A stretch of 16,789 nucleotides of DNA, taken from positions 1 through 16,789 of the forward strand of contig CALAEZ010000034.1 of assembly GCA_937891125.1 (NCBI GenBank), in the 5' to 3' direction. Shown one piece after another: positions 8,689-15,618 of this stretch; position 1 is the stretch's first letter, and every line of letters starts with the position of its first letter. Made by a program: the position numbers and the translations under genes. Below the pieces are notes generated by a model. The model was not told where the DNA came from and ran no database searches. It saw only the letters and a program-made list of their open reading frames with translations. This stretch comes from an uncultured Treponema sp. (GTDB taxonomy: Bacteria > Spirochaetota > Spirochaetia > Treponematales > Treponemataceae).

Positions 8689-9903
8689 ATGAAAAAGCTT
8701 TTAACGGCGCTTTGCGCACTTTTCGCCACTTCTGTTGTATATGCAGAATTATACACGCCGCATCGGTTTGTCGAATGGGGCGTCGAAACAACAGCAGGAG
8801 TTTCCAACAGCTATTTTTGTGTGCCCGACTATCTACAGAAAGAAATTGTGTTTGATTTGCAAGAAATTGCAAATGACCTGTCGGGAAAAGGGCTTTGTTT
8901 TGACGTACTCGGAGAAGCAACCACCTTTTTTAACATCAATCTGGGAAAAAAGTTTCGGCTCGGCTTTTTTGCTGGTGTCGAAGCAAGTGGCTATCTGAAT
9001 GTTGCTGATGACCTGTTCAATGTGCTTGGCAAGGGCATTACCATTGGAGACACTCAGAATTTTTCGATTAGTGGCTACGGCGACGTATTTGCAACAGCAG
9101 GCGTTTCCTTTTACACAACCTGGCGTGGTTGGGGCATAAAAGTGCAACCAACCTACTTTGTGCCGGTCGCCTATGTTGCTGATGCGACTGCAACCGTAAA
9201 AGCCGAAAACAACAGCGACGGCTCCATAGAAGTGCGTGCAGAAGCGCCGGTAGACATCTACACGGTTATCGACATGGACACGATTGACGGTGGCGTTACT
9301 GCTGACCAAATAAGTGAAGCAGCCAAAAACGGCGGCTTTGACCTGTCGCTCGAAGTAGAACGACGTGTGTTACGCACGCTTGATGTTGGCGTATTTACGC
9401 GTATTCCGATTGTGCCGGGGCGCCTAGGCTACAAGATGACCGCGTACATGTATGCGTATTACGTGGAAAACGGCCTCTTAAACTATTTAAGCGAAACCGA
9501 AGAGCATGACAGCGACAACGGCATAGAGGATATTGTGTACAGCACGGCTTCGTACAAGGTACACCGCCCGTTCCGGCTCGGAGCAGAAGCCGCCTGGCGC
9601 CCCTTCGGCAAATGGATGACATTCAGGCCGGAGTTAGCGCTTGCCGTGCGTAATCCGTACTCGTCAGATATGGTTGTCTATCCAGAATATAATCTGGGAG
9701 CAGAATTGAGCTTATTCAACATTTTAGGGCTAACAGCCGCAACGGGCTATCAAAACCGTGTGTTCGTGCAGTCGCTGTGCCTTATGCTGAATGCGCGCGT
9801 TGTTGAGCTTGACATCGGCGCCTCACTCCGTGGTGCCGATTTTACTCGCAGCTTTAATTTAAGCGGCGCAGGCGCCTTTGCGGCAGTCAAAATCGGCTTT
9901 TAG
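8689..9903 (+). CDS. outer-membrane beta-barrel protein, family uncertain
   Basis: The 404-aa protein has a standard signal peptide (KKLL start, hydrophobic core, likely cleavage after VVYA, about residue 19) and no lipobox Cys. The mature chain has many short amphipathic strands with paired aromatics and ends in IGF; a terminal Phe is the usual barrel-insertion signature. A hydrophilic stretch near residues 165-215 could be a plug or an extracellular loop. The ATG is preceded by GGAGG at 8678-8682, which directly follows the stop codon of the lipoprotein gene. DUF5723-like or other treponemal barrel families are possible assignments, but I cannot choose between them by eye. A transport or assembly role with the upstream lipoprotein is an inference from gene order only. 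Confidence 0.75.
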   Translation: MKKLLTALCALFATSVVYAELYTPHRFVEWGVETTAGVSNSYFCVPDYLQKEIVFDLQEIANDLSGKGLCFDVLGEATTFFNINLGKKFRLGFFAGVEASGYLNVADDLFNVLGKGITIGDTQNFSISGYGDVFATAGVSFYTTWRGWGIKVQPTYFVPVAYVADATATVKAENNSDGSIEVRAEAPVDIYTVIDMDTIDGGVTADQISEAAKNGGFDLSLEVERRVLRTLDVGVFTRIPIVPGRLGYKMTAYMYAYYVENGLLNYLSETEEHDSDNGIEDIVYSTASYKVHRPFRLGAEAAWRPFGKWMTFRPELALAVRNPYSSDMVVYPEYNLGAELSLFNILGLTAATGYQNRVFVQSLCLMLNARVVELDIGASLRGADFTRSFNLSGAGAFAAVKIGF

Positions 9904-9918
9904 CGAGGTTTTGCTGTG

Positions 9919-9981
9919 GCGGAATCGTGCATGTCGCATAATGCATGTTACACAATGCTTGCGTAAAACGCACGATTCCGC
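9919..9981. repeat. perfect 12-bp inverted repeat with 39-base loop
   Basis: GCGGAATCGTGC (9919-9930) and GCACGATTCCGC (9970-9981) are exact reverse complements, and wobble pairs could extend the stem outward. The loop contains GCATGT-type direct repeats 14 bases apart. The right arm lies between the putative -35 and -10 of the tRNA promoter. It could terminate or protect the upstream barrel mRNA, or bind a regulator. The long loop and lack of a T run argue against an ordinary terminator. Confidence 0.6.
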
Positions 9982-9987
9982 TATGCT
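9959..9987 (+). promoter_or_regulatory. putative promoter of tRNA-Gly
   Basis: TTGCGT (9959-9964) and TATGCT (9982-9987) are spaced by 17 bases. Initiation about 6-8 bases downstream would leave a short 5' leader before the tRNA at 10000. The spacer is largely filled by the right arm of the 12-bp inverted repeat. Confidence 0.5.
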
Positions 9988-9999
9988 AAGCACACTTTT

Positions 10000-10070
10000 G
10001 CGGTTGTAGTACATCGGTAGTACCCGGGCTTCCCAAGCCTGTGAGGCGGGTTCGACTCCCGTCAACCGCT
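10000..10070 (+). tRNA. tRNA-Gly (anticodon CCC)
   Basis: The cloverleaf folds cleanly. The acceptor GCGGTTG (10000-10006) pairs with CAACCGC (10063-10069), with discriminator T at 10070. The D stem is GTAC/GTAC. The anticodon stem 10025-10029 pairs with 10037-10041, including one G-T wobble, and the loop TTCCCAA puts CCC in the anticodon position. The T arm has loop TTCGACT with stem 10046-10050 / 10058-10062. The anticodon reads GGG glycine codons. CCA is not encoded, so it must be added after transcription. Seven T bases follow at 10073-10079. Confidence 0.93.
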
Positions 10071-10083
10071 TGTTTTTTTGCCT

Positions 10084-10830
10084 ATGAAGATAACACCTGA
10101 TTACACCACCATTTATTCCGATGACAGTATTGTAGTGCTCAATAAGCGAAGCGGGCTTTTAATTGCCGCCGACCGCTATGACGAGACAGCCCCGCGCCTT
10201 GACCTCGAGGCAGAAAAAGAGTTTGGAAAGCTGTACGCCGTGCACCGCATAGACAAAGATACGTCGGGACTTGTTATCTACGCGCGTACCGCCGAAGCGC
10301 ATCGTGCGCTTTCCATGCAGTTTGAAAATCGTGAAGTAGAAAAAATCTACCACTGCCTGGTGTACGGCCGCCCGCTCTGGCAAACACAGCATGTTGACCA
10401 GCGTCTGCTGGTAGACGGAGACGCGCGCCACCGCACCGTGCCGAATCACCGTTACGGAAAAGACGCTGTTACCGATTTTACGCTTTTTGGCGCATGCGGT
10501 CCCTACAGCTGGATTGAAGCACGCCCGCGCACGGGACGCACCCATCAGATTCGTGCGCACCTAAAAGAGCTGGGGCTTTCCATTGTCTGTGACCCGCTCT
10601 ACAGCGCAAACCAAAAGCCCGTTCGCTTAAGCGAAATAAAGCGCAAGTGGAACGGAGATGTGGAAAACGAGCGCCCGCTGCTTTCACGTCTTGCTCTGCA
10701 CGCCTACTGTCTTACCGTAACGCATCCGGTAACTGGTGAGCGCGTTACCTTTACCGCGCCCTACTCAAAAGACATGGAAGCGACTAGAAAGCAGCTTGCA
10801 GGCATCTTCGGGGTAAACCCACTGGCATAG
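10084..10830 (+). CDS. RluA-family RNA pseudouridine synthase
   Basis: The 248-aa protein isomerises uridine to pseudouridine in rRNA or tRNA. The family motif HRIDKDTSG is at residues 54-62, with Asp57 the expected catalytic nucleophile, and RTGRTHQIR lies further on, as in RluA/RluC/RluD enzymes. There is no N-terminal S4 domain, so it is a catalytic-domain-only member like RluA; the target site cannot be predicted from this. The ATG at 10084 is only 13 bases after the tRNA and has no Shine-Dalgarno; an in-frame TTG at 10078 inside the T run is a less likely start. The gene may be read through from the tRNA promoter and released by tRNA processing. An unrelated symporter remnant follows. 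Confidence 0.9.
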   Translation: MKITPDYTTIYSDDSIVVLNKRSGLLIAADRYDETAPRLDLEAEKEFGKLYAVHRIDKDTSGLVIYARTAEAHRALSMQFENREVEKIYHCLVYGRPLWQTQHVDQRLLVDGDARHRTVPNHRYGKDAVTDFTLFGACGPYSWIEARPRTGRTHQIRAHLKELGLSIVCDPLYSANQKPVRLSEIKRKWNGDVENERPLLSRLALHAYCLTVTHPVTGERVTFTAPYSKDMEATRKQLAGIFGVNPLA

Positions 10831-10878
10831 CCCGCCGGATACTTCCTCGTCCGTTGCCGCACATTTCTGAATTTTTTC

Positions 10879-10907
10879 TTTACAATTAGGTTTTTTGGTG
10901 CTACGCT
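10879..10907 (+). promoter_or_regulatory. putative promoter of the symporter remnant
   Basis: TTTACA (10879-10884) and TACGCT (10902-10907) are 17 bases apart, with TG at 10899-10900 as an extended -10. Expected initiation near 10914 is only about four bases before the ATG at 10918, and there is no Shine-Dalgarno, so the original transcript would have been nearly leaderless. Confidence 0.5.
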
Positions 10908-10917
10908 TCTTGCTATC

Positions 10918-11229
10918 ATGGTTGTAAAATTATCCATTCTTGTTATTTTCTTCGCTGTTTTTGTGTATGTCGGCTTTAGATGCCATGCAATGAGCAGCAA
11001 CGTAAACGGGTACGTCTTAGGCGGAAGGGCGGCAGGTCCCTGGCTTACCGCTTTTGCCTACGGTACGTCGTATTTTTCTGCCGTCATTTTCGTCGGCTAT
11101 GCAGGTCAGTTCGGCTGGAACTTTGGCATTGCGTCCACCTGGATTGGGCTGGGAAATGCTTTTATCGGCTCGCTCCTGCCGTGCCGTCATTTTATCGGCT
11201 CATTTTTGCGCTTTTATCGGCTCATTTGA
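10918..11229 (+). pseudogene. truncated sodium:solute symporter (SSF-like), N-terminal remnant
   Basis: The first ~87 residues look like the start of a sodium:solute symporter: a first membrane helix, then NGYVLGGRAAGPWLTAFAYG and a second helix region SAVIFVGYAGQFGWNFG, as in SSF proteins. Members are normally around 500 aa, but the frame stops after 103 codons. The last codons read FIGS, then FIGS again. The similarity ends at that point in a three-copy short repeat, after which no symporter sequence remains. I read this as a deletion relic. A functional 103-aa protein is unlikely, since the transport core is missing. Confidence 0.7.
11160..11223 (+). repeat. three copies of TTTTATCGGCTC
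   Basis: Identical 12-base copies occur at 11160-11171, 11190-11201 and 11212-11223, separated by 18 and 10 bases. The first copy is part of the natural symporter coding sequence (FIGS), so the other two look like duplications at the break point. Template slippage during the deletion would explain them. Confidence 0.7.
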
Positions 11230-11243
11230 CAGAAAAGGTAGCA

Positions 11244-11301
11244 ATCGTTATTTTGACGTTTGCCCGTTGGCGCACAGGGAGCCATCGTTATCATAACGAT
11301 G
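11244..11301. promoter_or_regulatory. candidate operator: three ATCGTTAT half-sites
   Basis: CATCGTTAT (11283-11291) and ATAACGATG (11293-11301) form a perfect 9-bp palindrome around one base. A further ATCGTTAT at 11244-11251 lies exactly 40 bases upstream of the palindrome's left arm, in the same orientation. The palindrome ends six bases before the -35 of the omptin promoter, a position suited to an activator or to DNA looping. With one bulged C the stem can be extended, so an RNA hairpin is the alternative. Confidence 0.5.
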
Positions 11302-11307
11302 CTCTCC

Positions 11308-11336
11308 TTGCCGTAGCTTGCGTGGCAGACTATAAT
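11308..11336 (+). promoter_or_regulatory. strong sigma70-type promoter of the omptin gene
   Basis: TTGCCG (11308-11313) and a perfect TATAAT (11331-11336) are exactly 17 bases apart. Transcription would begin around 11342-11344, which is the ATG itself at 11343. There is no Shine-Dalgarno in the six bases between, so the mRNA appears to be leaderless. Confidence 0.7.
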
Positions 11337-11342
11337 GAGCAC

Positions 11343-12347
11343 ATGAAAAAGCTTTTTCTTTTACTTGCACTTGCCTGTGCGCCGCTTTCTGTGTTTTCAG
11401 TCTCTCTTTCAGATTTTCATCTTTCGGTAGAGCCACTGTTTGGCATGAAGTACGGCGAGCTTGACGAATACGTGTTCTTGAAAGAATGTAGCTACGCAAG
11501 CGACAAGCTAAGCGAGCTTAATTGGGAGATTAAGCCACTTTTGTATACGGGAGCGCAGGTAAGCGGTAGTTATCGCGCCTGGGAGCTTTCGCTCAAGGGG
11601 ACGGTGGCGCTTCCGGGAAAAACGGGGAGCATGTACGACAGTGATTGGCTGAATATTCAGTATACTGATGCGGCTCTTGCCTCTTACCAGACTAATTATT
11701 CTGAAAGCGACAATTATCTTAACAGTAATTACACCTGGGCGCTTGTGGCCGGCTACCGTTTCTGGCTGACACCGCATTTTTCTCTAAAAAGTTTTTTTGC
11801 CTTTGACTATGAGTATATCGATTTTACCGGAACTGGCGGAAAATACTGGTATGGAAATACGATTGGGTTTGATTCCCCCCAGCGGTATGGTCCCTATAAT
11901 GATTACCGGGACAGCGAAAACTGCACGACGGGAACCTTATCGGGCGATGTAATCGGCTATAAGCGGGAAAGCAGCTGCCTTTGGCTTGGGGGAGAAGCCC
12001 TTGCTCTTTTCCCACACGGCCTTTCAGGTAGGCTTGGCTTTCAGCTTTCGCCCTATATCTACACGGTTTCCATTGACGACCATTACATGAAGGGAACGGA
12101 ATATGCCGACGTGTGCTCTGGGTATTTTTCTGCGCTCAAATTATATGCCACTGTAGACTATGCGTTTACACAGCAGATTTCCCTGTCGCTGTTTGGGAGC
12201 TATCTTTTTTACTTTCAGCCGTTGCGGGGCAACGACTACTTCAAGACGATTGGCTCTAGCAGCTACACAAAGTCAGATGATGCTGACGGTGGCGCAAGCG
12301 CCCACTATGCAGATGTAAGTCTTTCGGTCAAATACACGTTCTTCTAA
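11343..12347 (+). CDS. omptin-family outer-membrane protease
   Basis: The 334-aa protein starts with a signal peptide (KKLFLLLALA, cleavage about residue 19-20) at ATG 11343; the frame is open further upstream but no credible start lies there. Omptin landmarks occur in order: SELNWEIKPL, MYDSDW with Asp99 and Asp101 (OmpT Asp83/Asp85), VIGYKR, and IDDHY with Asp245 and His247 (OmpT Asp210/His212). The catalytic tetrad is therefore intact. Omptins are ten-stranded barrels that cleave extracellular peptides and proteins, often between basic residues. The chain ends YTFF, the barrel signature. In the segment FAFDYEYIDF (152-161) the positions matching OmpT LPS-binding Tyr134, Glu136 and Arg138 are Phe154, Tyr156 and Tyr158 in my hand alignment. 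It stands alone between a symporter relic and an opposing gene. Physiological substrates are unknown. Confidence 0.88.
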   Translation: MKKLFLLLALACAPLSVFSVSLSDFHLSVEPLFGMKYGELDEYVFLKECSYASDKLSELNWEIKPLLYTGAQVSGSYRAWELSLKGTVALPGKTGSMYDSDWLNIQYTDAALASYQTNYSESDNYLNSNYTWALVAGYRFWLTPHFSLKSFFAFDYEYIDFTGTGGKYWYGNTIGFDSPQRYGPYNDYRDSENCTTGTLSGDVIGYKRESSCLWLGGEALALFPHGLSGRLGFQLSPYIYTVSIDDHYMKGTEYADVCSGYFSALKLYATVDYAFTQQISLSLFGSYLFYFQPLRGNDYFKTIGSSSYTKSDDADGGASAHYADVSLSVKYTFF

Positions 12348-12399
12348 GCGCAGCCTTGTCCTGCCGGTGACGTATGCGTGAATATAGCTTTCCCTAGCC

Positions 12400-14130
12400 T
12401 TATTGCCGCACGTGCACCTGCTCCCACGTCATGCCCTTCTCGCGAGTAAGCGCCCTGCACTCATCCATAGGAAGCGGCTTTGAAAACAGGTAGCCCTGCG
12501 CCTTGTTGCAGCCGACCTTCTTTAAAAAATCGTAGTGCTCCTGAGATTCCACACCCTCAGTCAGCGCCTGCAAGCCCATTTCCTGTGCGGCATAAACAAT
12601 GTAATACAGCAGCGTGCCTGCATTAGGATTCTTATCCATGCTGCGGAGGAACTTCATGTCCAGCTTTAAGACGTCAAAAGTGTATTCGCTTAAAACATTC
12701 AGCGATGAATAGCCTGAGCCAAAGTCATCAATCCAGACTTGATAACCGTTCAGCCGGAAGCGGTCTATCTCTGTTTTTAGCGCACCAGTTGTATCGTTCA
12801 GCGCACCTTCGGTAATCTCTATGTCGAGCAGATTTTTCGGCATATTATATTTTTCGCGGTAACCGTCAACAATATCGAAAATATTGCAGAGCTGAAAATC
12901 CAGCCGCGATAAATTGACAGACACAGGAACAATCGGCTCTCCGGCTCTGGCGAGCATGCTGTAGTCAGAACAGACCTTGCGAACAATATACCCGTCAAGC
13001 TTGTGAATCAGATGGAAGTTTTCAAGCGTTTCGATAAAGTCAAGCGGCGAAAGCATGCCGTACACAGGATCCTTCCAGCGCGCAAGTGCTTCGTAGCCGC
13101 ATATTTCGCCGGTTGCTACGCGGATAACCGGCTGGTAAAACACCTTGATGTAATCGTTTTCAATCGCCTCATCGATGTGGTCGACAATGTACTGCTGTGT
13201 GCGCAGCCGCTTGCTGATTTCCGTATCGTACACGGCATAATGCACGTCATAGCGCTGCTTGATGTTATTGCATGCCATGCGCGCGTGGTCACAGGCAAAG
13301 CCCGCTTCATCGCAGGTATCTTCCAGATAGTAAATGCCGGCTTTTAGTTCAATGCGCACGCCGGGAATAACCTTGCGCACCTTCTGGTATACACCCTCGA
13401 CAATCTGCTCCACATTGGCTGCGTGCGTACAGACGATGAAATGGTCGTTGGAAAGACGTGCGGCAAAATGCTCAGGAAATGCCTGATGAATAATTGCAGA
13501 AACATCACACAACAGCTCGTCGCCCTTTTGGAAGCCGTAGCGCTCATTAAACAGCTTAAAGCTTGCAATGTCAAAATGCACGAATGCCATGCCTTTTATG
13601 CGCTCTTCGCGCGTAAACATTTTTTTCTGCACTTCTTCCTGAAAATAGCGCATGTTAAACAGACCGGTCAGCAAATCGCTGTTCCGGTTCATTGCAAACA
13701 CGTGCTCTTCTGCAAAGCTCGGACTTGAATGGTTAAAGTATTCATCCTTGTCCATATCAACAATGAACACGTAAAAATAGCTTCTGCCGTTCGGGCTGTG
13801 TACAAGGTGTCCGAAATCTTCCACATAGCGGATTTCGCGGTCCTTTGTCTGAATACGGTAGCGCACATAATCATGACTTTTACCAGAATGAAGTGTCTGA
13901 CTCTTTATTGCATTTTCGATTTTGTATAAATCTTCATGGTAAACCATACCCATAAAGCTGTTATGCGTCAGCTCGCGAAACTCCTGCATGTCCTTGCAGC
14001 CAAACAGCCTGATGACATTATCATCTGCATACAGGATTTCTTCTGCGCCCTGTGCATTGTAAACAAAGAATCCACCGGGAACGAGGTCTGGAATCTGTCG
14101 TTGATTTTTTTGAGCATCAGCTTCGGTCAT
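12400..14130 (-). CDS. c-di-GMP phosphodiesterase: PAS, degenerate GGDEF, EAL
   Basis: The 576-aa cytoplasmic protein has a PAS-like sensor at about residues 15-130, a GGDEF-type domain at about 150-305 and an EAL domain at about 315-570. The GGDEF signature is replaced by SNDHF (227-231), so diguanylate cyclase activity should be lost. The EAL domain keeps its key residues: Glu347 in GYEAL, Asn406 in VNLS, Glu438 in EITEG, Asp468-Asp469 in DDFGSGYSS, Lys489 and the EGVES motif (525-529). It should hydrolyse c-di-GMP, perhaps gated by the PAS domain. The start is the ATG at 14130, because AAAGGTGA (14143-14136 on this strand) lies five bases upstream; the GTG at 14148 is less likely. It converges with the omptin gene and diverges from the phosphofructokinase gene across ~100 bases. 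No membrane segment or signal peptide is visible. Confidence 0.9.
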   Translation of the reverse strand: MTEADAQKNQRQIPDLVPGGFFVYNAQGAEEILYADDNVIRLFGCKDMQEFRELTHNSFMGMVYHEDLYKIENAIKSQTLHSGKSHDYVRYRIQTKDREIRYVEDFGHLVHSPNGRSYFYVFIVDMDKDEYFNHSSPSFAEEHVFAMNRNSDLLTGLFNMRYFQEEVQKKMFTREERIKGMAFVHFDIASFKLFNERYGFQKGDELLCDVSAIIHQAFPEHFAARLSNDHFIVCTHAANVEQIVEGVYQKVRKVIPGVRIELKAGIYYLEDTCDEAGFACDHARMACNNIKQRYDVHYAVYDTEISKRLRTQQYIVDHIDEAIENDYIKVFYQPVIRVATGEICGYEALARWKDPVYGMLSPLDFIETLENFHLIHKLDGYIVRKVCSDYSMLARAGEPIVPVSVNLSRLDFQLCNIFDIVDGYREKYNMPKNLLDIEITEGALNDTTGALKTEIDRFRLNGYQVWIDDFGSGYSSLNVLSEYTFDVLKLDMKFLRSMDKNPNAGTLLYYIVYAAQEMGLQALTEGVESQEHYDFLKKVGCNKAQGYLFSKPLPMDECRALTREKGMTWEQVHVRQ

Positions 14131-14135
14131 AATGG

Positions 14136-14143
14136 TCACCTTT
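14136..14143 (-). promoter_or_regulatory. Shine-Dalgarno that sets the EAL gene start
   Basis: Read on the minus strand, AAAGGTGA precedes the ATG at 14130 by five bases. It would fall inside the coding region if the upstream GTG at 14148 were used, which favours the ATG. Confidence 0.65.
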
Positions 14144-14233
14144 CTCACTAGCTTTTCAATTGGTTGTAAGCTACACTACTTATGTTAATTTTAACGACAA
14201 AAGGCTGTATTTACAAGAAATTTAGGAGAAATT

Positions 14234-15472
14234 ATGAAAAATGCTATTGTTGGTCAGTCCGGCGGCCCGACATCGGTTATCAATGCGAGTCTTGCAGGTG
14301 TTTTTGAAGCAGCGCACGAACGAGGCGCAGAACATGTGTATGGCATGGTACACGGCATCAAGGGATTGCTGGAAGAGCGCTACATAGACATGTCCGAAAA
14401 ATTGCACGGTGCACTCGATATTGAGCTTTTAAAGCGCACACCGTCAAGCTACCTTGGAAGCTGTCGCTACAAGCTGCCAGAGGTAGACGCGCCTGACGCA
14501 AAACCTGTTTACGAAAAGATTATGGCGCTGCTTAAAAAGCTTAACATCGGCTACTTCTTCTACATTGGCGGAAACGATTCAATGGACACCATAAATAAGC
14601 TGGCTATGTATGGTAAGCAGGTCGGAAGCGACATCCGCTTTATCGGCGTTCCAAAGACGATTGACAACGACCTTTGCGTGACTGACCACACGCCCGGCTA
14701 TGGAAGCGCGGCAAAATACATCGGCACTGTAATGAAGGAGATTATCCGCGATGCAACGGTGTACGGCACGAACTACGTAACGATTGTAGAAATAATGGGT
14801 CGCAATGCCGGCTGGCTGACTGCTGCCGCCGCGCTTGCAAAGAGCGAAGACTGCGAGGGCGTCGACATGATTTGCCTTCCGGAAGTGCCGTTTAACGTTG
14901 ACCGCTTTGTCGAAAAGGTAAAGCGTATGCAGGCGCAGAAGGCAAGCGTTGTCATTGCGGTAAGTGAAGGCGTAAAGCTTGAAGACGGCCGCTACGTGTG
15001 TGAGCTTGCAGACGACGTGCACGCCGTTGACGCATTCGGTCACAAGGCACTGACTGGTACGGCGCGCTTTTTAGCAAACACGGTCGCCCGCGCATTAAAC
15101 ACAAAAACGCGCTCCATCGAGCTTTCAACCTTGCAGCGCTGTGCAGGACACTTAACAAGCCGCACTGACATTACCGAAGCATATCAGGTGGGCGGCGCGG
15201 CGGTAAAAGCGGCGTTTGAAGGTCACACAGGCGAAATGGTTGCGATTAAGCGTCTTTCTAACGCGCCGTACCAGTGTACTACGGAGCTACACCCAATCAG
15301 CGAGGTTGCAAACCTTGAAAAGAAAGTGCCGCTTGAGTGGGTAAACGCCGACCACACGCAGATGTTGCCGGCATTTATCGAATACGCGCTGCCACTTATT
15401 CAGGCTGAGCTTACGCCGATTTACGTAAGCGGACTTCCGCACCACATATATTTAGACGACCGGAAGCTGTAA
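14234..15472 (+). CDS. pfp: pyrophosphate-dependent 6-phosphofructokinase
   Basis: The 412-aa enzyme phosphorylates fructose 6-phosphate to fructose 1,6-bisphosphate in glycolysis. GGNDS at 112-116 has Asp115 where ATP-dependent enzymes have Gly, and PKTIDND at 140-146 has Lys141 where they have Gly; both changes mark the PPi-dependent, reversible type. Asp144 is the expected catalytic base and MGR at 188-190 the sugar-phosphate contact. The N-terminal GQSGGPT loop is the phosphate-binding start of the fold. GGAG at 14225-14228 fixes the ATG. Spirochaetes are known to use PPi-dependent phosphofructokinases, so this fits the host. It diverges from the EAL gene and converges with the PAP2 gene; it appears monocistronic. 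Confidence 0.93.
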   Translation: MKNAIVGQSGGPTSVINASLAGVFEAAHERGAEHVYGMVHGIKGLLEERYIDMSEKLHGALDIELLKRTPSSYLGSCRYKLPEVDAPDAKPVYEKIMALLKKLNIGYFFYIGGNDSMDTINKLAMYGKQVGSDIRFIGVPKTIDNDLCVTDHTPGYGSAAKYIGTVMKEIIRDATVYGTNYVTIVEIMGRNAGWLTAAAALAKSEDCEGVDMICLPEVPFNVDRFVEKVKRMQAQKASVVIAVSEGVKLEDGRYVCELADDVHAVDAFGHKALTGTARFLANTVARALNTKTRSIELSTLQRCAGHLTSRTDITEAYQVGGAAVKAAFEGHTGEMVAIKRLSNAPYQCTTELHPISEVANLEKKVPLEWVNADHTQMLPAFIEYALPLIQAELTPIYVSGLPHHIYLDDRKL

Positions 15473-15511
15473 GAGAGAGCGGCCGTCTGAGAACACACTG
15501 CGGCTGATGGC

Positions 15512-15565
15512 GTGCGCCGAACGGAGGGCGTGCGCCAAAAAAGTTGTGTGCGCCGAACGGCAGGC
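15512..15565. repeat. three-unit repeat with 18-base period
   Basis: Units begin GTGCGCC at 15512, 15530 and 15548, exactly 18 bases apart. Units 1 and 3 share GTGCGCCGAACGG; unit 2 diverges after GTGCGCC. The reverse complement GGCGCACGC occurs at 15608-15616, so the spacer between the convergent genes can fold extensively. A separate 7-base stem CAAAAGC (15589-15595) / GCTTTTG (15600-15606) has a CGTA loop and is a weak candidate for a bidirectional terminator. Confidence 0.6.
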
Positions 15566-15618
15566 AACAAACGGCGTATGGCGGCGGACAAAAGCCGTAG
15601 CTTTTGCGGCGCACGCAC

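Noticed and set aside
10980..11342. Longer start for the omptin gene
   Set aside because: The extra 121 residues are Arg-rich with no domain, overlap the symporter remnant and contain the promoter and palindrome. A normal signal peptide begins exactly at ATG 11343.
11875..11880. C6 run in the omptin gene as a second phase-variable tract
   Set aside because: Six bases is short for efficient slippage and is common by chance; I would not claim it without population data.
12348..12399. Terminator between the convergent omptin and EAL genes
   Set aside because: I found no stable stem with a T run on either strand in these 52 bases.
15512..15565. Short CRISPR-like array
   Set aside because: The period is only 18 bases, there are three units, one is degenerate, there are no unique spacers and no cas genes.
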